Shown here: piece by piece, positions 16,044 to 24,112 of the stretch
How the letters are laid out: every line of letters begins with the position of its first letter
Position numbering within the stretch: position 1 is the stretch's first letter
From: Gemmatimonadota bacterium
Lineage (GTDB): Bacteria; Gemmatimonadota; Gemmatimonadetes; Longimicrobiales; Gaopeijiaceae
Assembly: GCA_003564295.1 (NCBI GenBank)
Contig: PXFI01000134.1
Coordinates: 1 to 34,223, forward strand
DNA length: 34,223 bases
Direction: 5' to 3'
Made by a program: the position numbers and the translations under genes
The notes under the pieces: model-generated
What the model saw: only the letters and a program-made list of their open reading frames with translations
What the model was told of the DNA's origin: nothing
The model's database searches: none

Positions 16044-16706
16044 ATGTTCAGTGGCATGAAGAGCTGTTTTGGCAGGCTGATCATCCTGGCTCTCCTCCTC
16101 GGGGCCGCGTATGCAGGGTGGCAATGGGGGGAGCCGGTCTTTTCCAGGGTCCAGGAATGGCTGGGGAGTCCAGAGACGGTGCGTCCCGTCGATGTCCCTG
16201 CTCCGAGCGCGGAATTGGCCGATTCCGTGCTGGAAATGGTTCAGAGCCTCCAGGGAGCGGCTGGGGGCGACCGGTTAGCCCTGGGGGGCAGGGAGATCAC
16301 ATCGGTTCTGCGATACTCGGTGCCTGGGTTCGTGCCGGAAGGAGTCCGAGATCCGGAGGTGTCCTTCCATGAAGCCAGAGTGCACCTCAGGGCGAAAGTG
16401 GCCCTGGACGCCTTTCCCGACCTTCCGGATCTCGGTGCCGTGCTGGGCCTGCTTCCGGATACCGTGAGCGTGGAATTCCAGGCCTCTCTCTTGCCTTTCG
16501 GCACTGAAACGGCGGCCCTGGTCGTCCACCGCATCGAAGCAAACAGGATCCCTCTACCACGCCGGGTCATTCCGGACATCCTGAGGGCCATGGGCCGCCG
16601 GGACCATCCTGGCCTTCCCCCGGAAGCCTTGGTGGTGCCGCTTCCGACCGGTCTCACCTCGGCGTACATTCACTCTGACAGCCTCATCCTTTCCACCGAT
16701 TTCTGA
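16044..16706 (+). CDS. Hypothetical membrane-anchored protein
   Basis: I do not recognise this 220-residue protein. One N-terminal hydrophobic helix (about residues 12-29, LIILALLLGAAYAGWQWG) is followed by a soluble region that would face the periplasm. The soluble part alternates short strands (VHLRAKVALDAF, VSVEFQASLLPF) and looks mainly beta. There is no cysteine lipobox at the helix end. ATG 16044 has AGGAAGG five bases upstream, so expression is credible. It lies between thpR and the sigma-54 activator, ending 13 bp before the latter, and is probably co-transcribed with it. A signal-transduction link is possible but unproven. Confidence 0.75.
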   Translation: MFSGMKSCFGRLIILALLLGAAYAGWQWGEPVFSRVQEWLGSPETVRPVDVPAPSAELADSVLEMVQSLQGAAGGDRLALGGREITSVLRYSVPGFVPEGVRDPEVSFHEARVHLRAKVALDAFPDLPDLGAVLGLLPDTVSVEFQASLLPFGTETAALVVHRIEANRIPLPRRVIPDILRAMGRRDHPGLPPEALVVPLPTGLTSAYIHSDSLILSTDF

Positions 16707-16719
16707 ACCCCGGGGTTCC

Positions 16720-18081
16720 ATGGCCAGAATCCTCATTGTCGACGACGAGGAATCCATCGGCGACGCCCTCCAACAAGTCTTCGAGTACGAAGGGCATGAG
16801 GTCCGGGTGGCCCGGAACGGACCCGATGCTCTTTCCATGGTGGAAGAGAGTCCTCCCGACATCGTATTCCTGGATGTGAAGATGCCGGGAATGGATGGTC
16901 TCGAGGTCCTGGAGCGCCTGCGAGGGGCCGATCCCAATGCCCTGGTGGTCATGATCAGCGGCCACGGTACCATCGACACTGCGGTTGAGGCCACCCGGAA
17001 AGGGGCCTACGACTTCCTGGAAAAGCCTCTGGACACCGACCGTCTCCTGGTGACCCTTCGCAACGCCCTGGCCGTGAAAGGACTCTCCGCAAGCGTGGAG
17101 AGACTTCTGACCGAGGTGCAGAGTCGCCACGAGATCGTCGGCTCGTCCTTCCAGATCCGCCAGGTTCTGGAGAGGGTCGAGAAGGTGGGTCCTACGGAAG
17201 CCCGGGTGCTCATCAGGGGGGAGAACGGAACGGGAAAGGAACTCGTAGCCCGAGCTCTGCATCGCCTTTCCTCCCGGCGAGATGAACCCTTCGTGGAGGT
17301 GAATTGCGCGGCGATTCCGTCCGAGCTTATCGAATCGGAGCTCTTCGGCCACATCAAGGGGTCCTTCACGGGGGCCGTGGCGGATCGGGCCGGTAAGTTC
17401 GAACAGGCCCACGGAGGTACACTCTTCCTCGACGAGGTCGGAGACATGTCCTTGGCGGCCCAGGCCAAGGTTCTCCGGGCCCTGGAGCAGGGGGTGGTGA
17501 CCAGGGTAGGGAGCTCCAAGGCGGTGCGGGTGGATGTCAGGGTGGTGGCGGCCACGAACAAGGATCTCGAGGCCGAGATCAGGGAGGGGAGCTTTCGGGA
17601 GGACCTCTTCTATCGCCTCAACGTGGTGCCCATAGAGGTTCCTCCCCTTCGGGAGCGAAGGGAAGACATACCCATGCTCGTGCAGCACTTCGTGACCCTC
17701 CTCCAGCGCAACGATGGGGTAACACCCCGAAAGATCTCCCGGGAAGCCATGGAGCGGCTCCAGGCCCTGGAATGGCCCGGGAATGTTCGGGAGCTCCGAA
17801 ACACGGTGGAACGGCTCCTCATCCTTTCCTCCGGGGATTCCATCGAGGCTGAGGACGTTGAATTCCTGGTCTCGGGGGGCGCAGGTGGGGTTTGCCTCGG
17901 GGCCGAGATGCTCGATGCCGAGACCTTCAACGAGTTCAAGGAGCGGGCGGAGCGGGCCTACCTTCTGCAGAAGCTCCGGGACCACGACTGGAACGTGTCC
18001 GAGACGGCCCGATCCGTGGACATGCCCCGGTCGAACCTCTACAAGAAGATCGAGCGTTATGGCCTGGTCCGGGAGGAGTGA
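16720..18081 (+). CDS. NtrC-family sigma-54-dependent response regulator
   Basis: This 453-residue protein has the three standard domains. The receiver (1-120) has Asp52 in FLDVKMPG as phosphoacceptor. The AAA+ domain (about 138-370) has Walker A GENGTGKE at 167-174, Walker B TLFLDEVGD near 234-242 and arginine-rich FREDLFYRLNV. A Fis-type helix-turn-helix ends the protein (NVSETARSVDMPRSNLYKK). The sigma-54 contact loop reads GSFTGA (214-219) rather than the usual GAFTGA. It should activate RpoN promoters after phosphorylation. The NtrY-like kinase at 348-4421 is a possible partner but is 12 kb away. The Shine-Dalgarno is weak. Confidence 0.94.
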   Translation: MARILIVDDEESIGDALQQVFEYEGHEVRVARNGPDALSMVEESPPDIVFLDVKMPGMDGLEVLERLRGADPNALVVMISGHGTIDTAVEATRKGAYDFLEKPLDTDRLLVTLRNALAVKGLSASVERLLTEVQSRHEIVGSSFQIRQVLERVEKVGPTEARVLIRGENGTGKELVARALHRLSSRRDEPFVEVNCAAIPSELIESELFGHIKGSFTGAVADRAGKFEQAHGGTLFLDEVGDMSLAAQAKVLRALEQGVVTRVGSSKAVRVDVRVVAATNKDLEAEIREGSFREDLFYRLNVVPIEVPPLRERREDIPMLVQHFVTLLQRNDGVTPRKISREAMERLQALEWPGNVRELRNTVERLLILSSGDSIEAEDVEFLVSGGAGGVCLGAEMLDAETFNEFKERAERAYLLQKLRDHDWNVSETARSVDMPRSNLYKKIERYGLVREE

Positions 18082-18154
18082 GCCGGTGGCCGACGTCCTG
18101 ATCGGTTGGTTTTGACGAGTAGTCGGAACGGAGGCGAGTGGTGCCGTTTATCGA

Positions 18155-18176
18155 GTCCCGAACCCGCCGTCGGGAC
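18155..18176. terminator. Hairpin between the NtrC-type gene and lepB
   Basis: GTCCCGA and TCGGGAC form a perfect 7-bp stem around an 8-nt loop. It may end the upstream transcript or lie in the lepB leader. No T-run follows. The 121-bp gap otherwise shows no clear promoter. Confidence 0.35.
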
Positions 18177-18202
18177 CCCGAGTCCATGGCGCGGGGAGCT
18201 CA

Positions 18203-18931
18203 TTGAGAAATGGCCAAGTAGCCACTGAACGAGTCATGCAGAATCTCTTCTCAAGGTACCGTATCCCCTGGCGGCGTATCCGTTCTCCGCTCCTCACACT
18301 CCTTCTCTTTCTCGCCATTCGTGGGCTGGTCCTGGAGGCCTTCACGATTCCCACCTCCTCAATGGAAAACACCCTTCTTGTGGGGGACTTCCTGCTGGTC
18401 AACAAGGCTCTGTATGGAGCGGAGATCCTGGGCACCGGGGTTCGACTTCCGGCAATCCGGGATCCGCAGCGTGGAGACGTGGTCGTCTTTCGGCCTCCGC
18501 ATGATCCGGCACGGAACTATGTCAAGAGGGTGGTGGGGCTTCCTGGAGACACGGTGGCCATGCGGCGGAAGGTTTTCCATGTGAACGGGGTTCCTCAGGA
18601 GGAAGAGTATGCCGTCCACAGACAAGCCAGGGGAGATGCCTTCCACCCCGGGATGGCATGGCAATCGGGCTTTCTGGCGGCAGCCCGGCCCCGCCAGAGG
18701 TACCTGCCGTCCCGGGACAACTGGGGGTCTCTGGTCGTTCCTCCCGGCAAGTATTTCGTCCTTGGAGACAACCGCGACAACAGTGAGGACTCACGGTATT
18801 GGGGATTCGTGGGGAGGGGCGAGATCCATGGGTATCCCTGGCTCGTTTATCTCTCCCTGGAGAGGGGGGACGCATTGTCTGGCTGGATCGGAAGGATCCG
18901 CTGGCGGCGTTTGGGGCATCGTGTGCAATGA
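18203..18931 (+). CDS. lepB: Signal peptidase I
   Basis: This type I leader peptidase has 242 residues. One membrane segment (about 29-47) is followed by the catalytic domain. Ser53 in IPTSSMENTL is the nucleophile and Lys108 in NYVKRVVGLPGD the general base. The GDNRDNSEDSRYWGFV box is intact. It removes signal peptides from exported proteins at the outer face of the inner membrane. TTG 18203 is chosen because GGGGAG lies five bases upstream. ATG 18236 (11 codons later) has a poorer ribosome site and would leave a shorter cytoplasmic tail. It lies just upstream of the primary sigma factor. Confidence 0.93.
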   Translation: MRNGQVATERVMQNLFSRYRIPWRRIRSPLLTLLLFLAIRGLVLEAFTIPTSSMENTLLVGDFLLVNKALYGAEILGTGVRLPAIRDPQRGDVVVFRPPHDPARNYVKRVVGLPGDTVAMRRKVFHVNGVPQEEEYAVHRQARGDAFHPGMAWQSGFLAAARPRQRYLPSRDNWGSLVVPPGKYFVLGDNRDNSEDSRYWGFVGRGEIHGYPWLVYLSLERGDALSGWIGRIRWRRLGHRVQ

Positions 18932-18957
18932 GATCCTACTCCTCGCAGGGGGGGGAG

Positions 18958-18988
18958 TTGCGCGAGGACCGGGGTCATGACCTAGATT
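18958..18988 (+). promoter_or_regulatory. Weak candidate promoter for the primary sigma factor gene
   Basis: TTGCGC and TAGATT lie 19 nt apart, about 100 bp upstream of the sigma-factor ATG. The spacing is long, but the TAGNNT -10 shape recurs at other candidate promoters in this window. Confidence 0.28.
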
Positions 18989-19088
18989 CGTTCTTTCGGC
19001 GGCTGGAGGCTGGTGCCCGTGGGATTCCGGTTCGCGGGGCATCATCAATGGACCCTACCGAATCTCTCACACCACGAGGTCTTGAAGA

Positions 19089-19943
19089 ATGAGCTTCCCC
19101 TCCAAGAGAGGCCAGTTCAGAGAGGGGTCCCTGGACCAATACCTGAAGGAGATCAGCAATTACCCGCTGATTGACAGGGACGAAGAGGCTCGGTTGGCGA
19201 AGGCGATACATGCGGGAGTGGAGGCTGCTCTCGACAAGCTGGTTCGTTCGAACCTCCGCTTCGTCGTGTCGGTGGCCAAGAAGTACCAGAATCAAGGAGT
19301 GCCTCTGCCCGACCTCATCAACGAGGGGAATCTGGGCCTGATCCGGGCGGCACATAAGTTCGACGAGACCAAGGGGATCAAGTTCATCAGCTACGCAGTC
19401 TGGTGGATACGGCAAGCCATCCTCCAGGCTCTGGCCGAGCAGAGCCGTATCGTGCGGGTTCCCCTGAACCGTGCCGGAGCCCTCCACCGGATCGGAAGGC
19501 GCAGCTCCAGCCTTCTCCAGGAACTGGGTCGGGAGCCCACGGTGGAGGAGATCGCGGAGGAGTTGGAGATTTCGCGGGATGAGGTGGAGCGGACCCTGGC
19601 CATTTCCCAATCCCACCTGTCCCTGGATGCGCCCGTCACCCTGGGTGAGGACAATCGTCTGCTGGACTACCTTCCGGACCAGTTGGCGGTGGGTCCGGAG
19701 GATGAAGCCTACGAACACGCTCTCAAGGAGACTGTGGAAGAGGCACTGTCGTCCCTCAAGGAGCGGGAGGCCAAGATCCTTCGCCTCTATTTCGGGCTCG
19801 ATGACAACGAGCCCATGACCCTGGAGGAGATCGGATCTCTCATGGGGATCACCCGGGAGAGGGTGCGCCAGATCAAGGAAAAGGCCCTGTCACGAATGCG
19901 CCACGCATCCAGGGCCCGGTTCCTGGAGACCTTCATCAAATAG
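19089..19943 (+). CDS. rpoD: Primary sigma-70 factor, short form (RpoD/SigA)
   Basis: This sigma factor of 284 residues lacks the N-terminal region 1.1. Region 1.2 (SLDQYLKEISNYPLI), region 2 (NLRFVVSVAKKYQNQGVPLPDLI, and FISYAVWWIRQAI for -10 recognition and melting), region 3 (GREPTVEEIAEELE) and region 4.2 (MTLEEIGSLMGITRERVRQI) are all present. The DLINEGNLGLIRAA motif marks a group 1/2 factor. This short form is usual for primary sigma factors in the Bacteroidetes/Chlorobi/Gemmatimonadetes range. ATG 19089 has GAGG about nine bases upstream. It follows lepB and precedes the ribosomal cluster. Whether it is the only housekeeping factor cannot be told from the window. Confidence 0.93.
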   Translation: MSFPSKRGQFREGSLDQYLKEISNYPLIDRDEEARLAKAIHAGVEAALDKLVRSNLRFVVSVAKKYQNQGVPLPDLINEGNLGLIRAAHKFDETKGIKFISYAVWWIRQAILQALAEQSRIVRVPLNRAGALHRIGRRSSSLLQELGREPTVEEIAEELEISRDEVERTLAISQSHLSLDAPVTLGEDNRLLDYLPDQLAVGPEDEAYEHALKETVEEALSSLKEREAKILRLYFGLDDNEPMTLEEIGSLMGITRERVRQIKEKALSRMRHASRARFLETFIK

Positions 19944-19981
19944 GCCTGCCGACGAAGGAATACTTCCCGGGAAACAGTTGC

Positions 19982-20000
19982 GCCGGGCATGGGGGCCGGC
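19982..20000 (+). terminator. Weak hairpin after the sigma-factor gene
   Basis: GCCGG and CCGGC flank a G-rich loop just before the rplM promoter. With a 5-bp stem and no T-run, it is only a possible terminator. Confidence 0.25.
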
Positions 20001-20019
20001 ATCTTCGCTTGACAGGCCG

Positions 20020-20048
20020 TTGACACCTCGCAACGCTACAAATAGCTT
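20020..20048 (+). promoter_or_regulatory. Promoter of the rplM-rpsI ribosomal cluster
   Basis: TTGACA (20020-20025) and TAGCTT (20043-20048) are 17 nt apart. A second TTGACA sits 11 bp upstream (20009-20014), one helical turn away. The predicted start near 20055 leaves a leader of about 30 nt. AAATAGCTT with AAGCTCTATTT forms an imperfect hairpin across the -10 and start region. Confidence 0.6.
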
Positions 20049-20087
20049 AGAAAGCTCTATTTTGAACTGGTATTTCGGGACCAACGG

Positions 20088-20522
20088 ATGACGACCCTGA
20101 CTCCGAAGGCAAGAGAGATTGAGCGCCAGTGGTGGCTGGTGGATGCGGAGGGAGTTACCCTCGGCCGCCTGGCCTCGCAGGTTGCCCGGATCCTTCGCGG
20201 CAAGCACAAGCCGGTCTTCACGCCGCACCTGGACACTGGGGACTGCGTGGTGGTAGTGAACGCCTCCAAGGTGGCCCTGACCGGAAAGAAGGCGGAGCAG
20301 AAGACCTACTTTCGGCACTCCGGCTACGTGGGGAAGGAGAGGCACATACCCTTCCGCAGGATGCTGGAGACCAAGCCGGAGCGGGTAATCGAGCTCGCCG
20401 TGAAGGGAATGCTTCCCAAGAACGCCCTGGGGCGTCAGATCAAAAACAACCTCCGAGTCTACGCTGGGGCCGAGCACCCTCATAAGGGCCAGAATCCTCA
20501 GCCCCTGAAGATCGAAGGGTAG
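20088..20522 (+). CDS. rplM: 50S ribosomal protein L13
   Basis: This 144-residue protein has the expected length. Family blocks are [55 protein letters not shown] and the C-terminal NPQPLKI. L13 is an early-assembly protein of the large subunit and binds 23S rRNA. ATG 20088 has only a weak CGGGA ribosome site. It heads the conserved rplM-rpsI pair, behind the best sigma-70-like promoter in the window apart from the 31960-31989 pair. Confidence 0.98.
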   Translation: MTTLTPKAREIERQWWLVDAEGVTLGRLASQVARILRGKHKPVFTPHLDTGDCVVVVNASKVALTGKKAEQKTYFRHSGYVGKERHIPFRRMLETKPERVIELAVKGMLPKNALGRQIKNNLRVYAGAEHPHKGQNPQPLKIEG

Positions 20523-20534
20523 GCGGGATAGTCC

Positions 20535-20936
20535 ATGGTTGCAGAGGAGTCTCAGAAGATTCAGACCGTTGGGCGCCGGAAGACCTCCGTGGCCCGTATC
20601 CTCCTTCTCCCCGGCAAGGGCGAGTGGACCATCAACGGACGGCCCATGGCCGAGTATTTCCCCCGCAGGACCCACCAGATGCGGGTGGAGGAGCCCCTCA
20701 ACGTGACCGAGATGAACGGGAGGTTCGATGTTCAGGTCCGGGTGATGGGGGGGGGTCTCACGGGTCAGGCTGACGCCATCCGCATGGGTCTTTCCCGAGC
20801 CCTGGTGGCCTTTGATGAAGAACAGCGTACCACCCTCCGGTCCAAAGGGCTCCTGACTCGGGACCCCCGGAAGGTTGAGCGGAAGAAGCCCGGTCGCCCC
20901 AAGGCCCGGAAGCGCTTCCAGTTCAGCAAGCGGTAA
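20535..20936 (+). CDS. rpsI: 30S ribosomal protein S9
   Basis: This 133-residue protein shows [36 protein letters not shown], and the basic C-terminus ending [10 protein letters not shown], whose last arginine reaches the P-site tRNA. It is 12 bp downstream of rplM, the usual partner, and 19 bp upstream of rpsB. Confidence 0.98.
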   Translation: MVAEESQKIQTVGRRKTSVARILLLPGKGEWTINGRPMAEYFPRRTHQMRVEEPLNVTEMNGRFDVQVRVMGGGLTGQADAIRMGLSRALVAFDEEQRTTLRSKGLLTRDPRKVERKKPGRPKARKRFQFSKR

Positions 20937-20955
20937 TCTCTACTCCGGCTCCGAC

Positions 20956-21867
20956 ATGCAGCAGGTTCAACTGAACGAATTGCTCGAGGCAGGCGTCCAC
21001 TTCGGACACCAGACCCGCCGTTGGAATCCGAAGATGAGGGGGTTCATCTTCGGAGAGCGAAACGGCATTCACATCATCGATCTCCGCAAGACTCTGGATC
21101 GACTCAATCGAGCCCAGCAAGCCGTCAGGGATGGGGTGCTGAAGGGTGAGAGGGTCCTCTTCGTGTGCACCAAGCGGCAGCTTCGGAGCATTGTGGAGCA
21201 GGAGGCCATCAGGTCAGGATCCTACTTCGTCACGGAGCGGTGGCTGGGTGGGATGCTCACGAATTTCCAGACCATACGTAAGCAGATCCGCCGACTGAAG
21301 GAGTTGGAGCGAGGCCAGGAAGAGAACGCTTTCGAGTTCTATACCAAGAAGGAACGTCTTCTCCTGGACCGGGAGCGATTGAAGCTGGAGAAATACTTCA
21401 GCGGCGTGAAGGAGATGTCCCGCCTTCCGGGAGCCGTGTTCGTGGTGGATGCCCGCCGAGAGGTCATCGCGGTGAAGGAGGCGCACCGTCTTGGCATTCC
21501 CGTCATTGCCATCACCGACACGAACGTGGATCCGGACCTCATCGATTATCCCATCCCCGGCAACGACGATGCCATTCGAGCCGTGAGCCTCATCTCCAAG
21601 GCTATCGCCGATGCCGTTGAGGCGGCGCGGCAGGAGGTTCCGGAAGAGGAGCGTCGACGGGTGGATGAGCTGGAGGCCACCACCTACTCCACCGAGACGG
21701 GCGAGACCACTGAAGTGGAAGAGCGTCCCGCTCGGCGACGGCCCCGGAGAAAGCGTCGTCCGCGTCCGGAGGTCATCGCCCAGCATCGCAAGGCTGGCGA
21801 GGAGCCTCCCCCCGAGTCCGAAGACGAATCTCCGGAGGCTAAGGAAGGGGAGGGAGACGGGGAGTAG
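20956..21867 (+). CDS. rpsB: 30S ribosomal protein S2 with long charged C-terminal tail
   Basis: The family start MQQVQLNELLEAGVHFGHQT begins at ATG 20956; the ORF-track start 81 bases upstream lies inside rpsI. The protein is 303 residues, about 60 more than E. coli S2. RRWNPKMRGFIFGERNGIHI and NVDPDLIDYPIPGNDDA are intact. The extra C-terminus (from about 245) is first arginine-rich (RPARRRPRRKRRPR) and then strongly acidic. No clear Shine-Dalgarno is seen, as expected for some rpsB genes. S2 anchors S1 and joins the small subunit late. The rpsI-rpsB spacing is only 19 bp, so they are probably one transcript. Confidence 0.96.
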   Translation: MQQVQLNELLEAGVHFGHQTRRWNPKMRGFIFGERNGIHIIDLRKTLDRLNRAQQAVRDGVLKGERVLFVCTKRQLRSIVEQEAIRSGSYFVTERWLGGMLTNFQTIRKQIRRLKELERGQEENAFEFYTKKERLLLDRERLKLEKYFSGVKEMSRLPGAVFVVDARREVIAVKEAHRLGIPVIAITDTNVDPDLIDYPIPGNDDAIRAVSLISKAIADAVEAARQEVPEEERRRVDELEATTYSTETGETTEVEERPARRRPRRKRRPRPEVIAQHRKAGEEPPPESEDESPEAKEGEGDGE

Positions 21868-21894
21868 CCATCTTCGACCTCCACGGAGATGAGA

Positions 21895-21918
21895 GGACCC
21901 CGGGCTGGTCCAGGGTCC
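21895..21918 (+). repeat. Hairpin in the rpsB-tsf gap
   Basis: GGACCC and GGGTCC form a 6-bp stem around a 12-nt loop, with an alternative GGACC/GGTCC pairing inside. It may act as a partial terminator or attenuator between rpsB and tsf. A short GGGGA-GGT-TCCCC hairpin and a T6 run also lie in this 160-bp gap, but I see no convincing promoter. Confidence 0.3.
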
Positions 21919-22027
21919 AGGCGGTAGCAGGACGGTGCCGAGCGACGGGGAGGTTCCCCTGATCCGCTCTCCCTCTTTGCTCCCGCCCTTTTTTCTACGT
22001 ACGGATCAACTCAACAGAGAACGAACC

Positions 22028-22627
22028 ATGACGATCTCCGCCCATGACGTTAAGAGCCTCCGGGACCGCACCGGGGCTGGCATGATGGACTGCAAGAAGG
22101 CTTTGTTGGAAACGAACGGCGACGCCGAGGCGGCCATAGACCTTCTCCGCTCCAGGGGAGCTGCGAAGGCAGCAAAGCGGGCCTCCAGGGCAGCGAACGA
22201 GGGTACCATCGGGAGCTACATCCACTTCGGCGGTAAGATCGGCGTCATGGTGGAGCTCAACTGTGAAACCGATTTTGTGGCCAAGACCGAGGACTTCCGG
22301 AATCTGGCCAAGGATCTGGCCATGCATATCGCTGCGACCAACCCGGTGGCGGTAAGCCCCGAGGACATCCCGGCGGAGGTGGTGGAGCGGGAGCGCGCCA
22401 TCTTTCTCGAGCAGGTCAAGAACGAAGGGAAGCCGGAAAAGATCGCCACAAGGATCGTTGAGGGGAGGCTCAGGAAGTACTTCGAGGAGAGCTCCCTTCT
22501 TCAGCAGGCCTTTGTGAAGGACCCGGAAAAGACGGTGGAACAGCTCATCACGGAGGTGTCGGCCAAGACGGGGGAGCGGATCCAGGTGGCGCGGTTTGCC
22601 AGGCTCCAGGTGGGGGGCGGGAGCTGA
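22028..22627 (+). CDS. tsf: Elongation factor Ts (short form)
   Basis: I chose ATG 22028 (MTISAHDVKSLRDRTGAGMM) because the family N-terminus starts there; the ORF track extends 31 codons upstream without homology. The protein is 199 residues, like the short Thermus-type EF-Ts rather than the 283-residue E. coli form. TGAGMMDCKKAL and the EF-Tu-contact motif CETDFVAKTEDF are intact. It recycles EF-Tu by GDP release. It follows rpsB, the near-universal order, with a 160-bp gap. The Shine-Dalgarno is weak. Confidence 0.96.
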   Translation: MTISAHDVKSLRDRTGAGMMDCKKALLETNGDAEAAIDLLRSRGAAKAAKRASRAANEGTIGSYIHFGGKIGVMVELNCETDFVAKTEDFRNLAKDLAMHIAATNPVAVSPEDIPAEVVERERAIFLEQVKNEGKPEKIATRIVEGRLRKYFEESSLLQQAFVKDPEKTVEQLITEVSAKTGERIQVARFARLQVGGGS

Positions 22628-22722
22628 TGCCGGCAGTTGGCGACTCCCTGCCGACTCGCGAAACAGGGCATATTGCTGATACCTTCGTTACACCTTTTGA
22701 GTGTACGAGAACCGAGGGGTAA

Positions 22723-23445
22723 ATGAGCGGCGGCGAAGATCTAAAATACTCCCGGGTCCTGCTGAAACTCTCGGGAGAAGCTCTGGCCGGCAGCCTGGGG
22801 TTCGGGATCGACCCGCCGGTGGTGGAGCGTCTCACGGAGGAAGTCCGGGACGTCCACCAGATGGGCGTGGAGCTGGGAATGGTCATTGGGGGCGGGAACA
22901 TGGTTCGGGGAGCCACCGCCAGCAAGCAGGGCATGGACCGGGTGTCGGCGGACTATATGGGAATGCTGGCCACCATCATCAATGCCCTGGCCGTCCAGGA
23001 TCTGCTGGAGCGGAAGGGTTTGGACACCCGGGTCATGACGGCCATTCGCATGGATGAGCTGGCGGAGCCTTACATACGCCGGAGAGCCATCCGGCACCTG
23101 GAAAAGGGAAGAGTGGTGATCTTTGCCGGGGGCACCGGCAATCCCTACTTCTCCACGGATACGGCTGCCGCCCTCCGAGCCATCGAGATTGAAGCCCAGG
23201 TCGTCATCAAGGCTACGAAAGTCGCCGGGGTGTTCACCGCCGACCCAGTGAAGCATCCATCGGCGGAGTTCATTCCCGACATCAGCTTCCAGGAGGTGGT
23301 GACCAGGGAGCTGGCGGTAATGGACGCTCCGGCGGTCTCCCTCTGCAAAGAGAACGGTCTGCCTATCATCGTGTTGGACTTGGAGCGGCGAGGGTCCGTG
23401 GCCGCGGCCATACGCGGGGAGCGGGTAGGGACCTTGGTCTCCTGA
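22723..23445 (+). CDS. pyrH: UMP kinase
   Basis: This 240-residue protein belongs to the amino-acid-kinase-fold UMP kinases. [36 protein letters not shown] and [18 protein letters not shown] are all intact. It phosphorylates UMP to UDP and is usually GTP-activated and UTP-inhibited. ATG 22723 follows GAGGGG by four bases. A gap of 95 bp after tsf contains a weak 7-bp hairpin near 22635-22655. Confidence 0.97.
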   Translation: MSGGEDLKYSRVLLKLSGEALAGSLGFGIDPPVVERLTEEVRDVHQMGVELGMVIGGGNMVRGATASKQGMDRVSADYMGMLATIINALAVQDLLERKGLDTRVMTAIRMDELAEPYIRRRAIRHLEKGRVVIFAGGTGNPYFSTDTAAALRAIEIEAQVVIKATKVAGVFTADPVKHPSAEFIPDISFQEVVTRELAVMDAPAVSLCKENGLPIIVLDLERRGSVAAAIRGERVGTLVS

Positions 23446-23488
23446 GTGGCCTCGCCGCAGAGCTCAACCGGAACACGGAGGTGACTGC

Positions 23489-24040
23489 ATGCCCAGCCTG
23501 AAAGAGGCGGAACGGGCCATGAAGGACGCGGTGGAGGCGATGCGAAGGGAGTTCGCCACCGTACGCACTGGGAAGGCCACTCCTTCCCTGCTGGACACGG
23601 TTCGCGTGGAAGCCTACGGGACTCAGATGCCCCTGAACCAGGTAGCCACCGTCAGCTCGCCCGACCCCTCTCTACTGGTGGTTCAGCCCTTCGATCCCTC
23701 CCTCATCGGACCCATCGAAAAAGGCATCCTCAAGTCCGACCTGGGACTCAATCCCTCCAACGACGGTAGTGTGATCCGGGTCCCCATCCCACCCCTCAAC
23801 GAGGAGCGGAGGCGAGAGTACGTGAAGCTCCTCCACAAGATCACCGAGGAAGGCAGGGTGTCCATTCGTCATGCCCGGCACAGGGCCCGGGATTCCATCC
23901 AGGCACTCATGAGGGACAAGGAGATCGGGGAGGATGAGGGCCACCGCCAACTGGACGAGGTGGATAGGCTGACCCGGGACTACAACCAGGCCATCGATGA
24001 CCTCCTGAAGAAGAAGGAAGAGGAGGTCATGTCCATCTGA
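23489..24040 (+). CDS. frr: Ribosome recycling factor
   Basis: This 183-residue protein is of standard length. VRTGKATPSLLDTVRVEAYG, VATVSSPDPSLLVVQPFD and RREYVKLLHKITEEGRVSIRH match RRF domains I and II. With EF-G it splits post-termination ribosomes. ATG 23489 has GGAGGTG about five bases upstream. It follows pyrH by 43 bp in the conserved order. Confidence 0.98.
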   Translation: MPSLKEAERAMKDAVEAMRREFATVRTGKATPSLLDTVRVEAYGTQMPLNQVATVSSPDPSLLVVQPFDPSLIGPIEKGILKSDLGLNPSNDGSVIRVPIPPLNEERRREYVKLLHKITEEGRVSIRHARHRARDSIQALMRDKEIGEDEGHRQLDEVDRLTRDYNQAIDDLLKKKEEEVMSI

Positions 24041-24112
24041 CGCCTTCGGGGCCCGGGGCGAAAGGTAGTCCCGGCTCCGGAGGTGCTTCAGTGATCTGAG
24101 ACATGGTAGCGC

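Noticed and set aside
20040-20066. L13-type autoregulatory leader RNA
   Set aside because: Only a small imperfect hairpin is present, overlapping the promoter itself. The leader is too short for the known L13 leader fold.
22673-22722. Possible promoter before pyrH (TTGCTG with an AT-richer stretch)
   Set aside because: No -10 hexamer at acceptable spacing; the region is merely slightly AT-rich.
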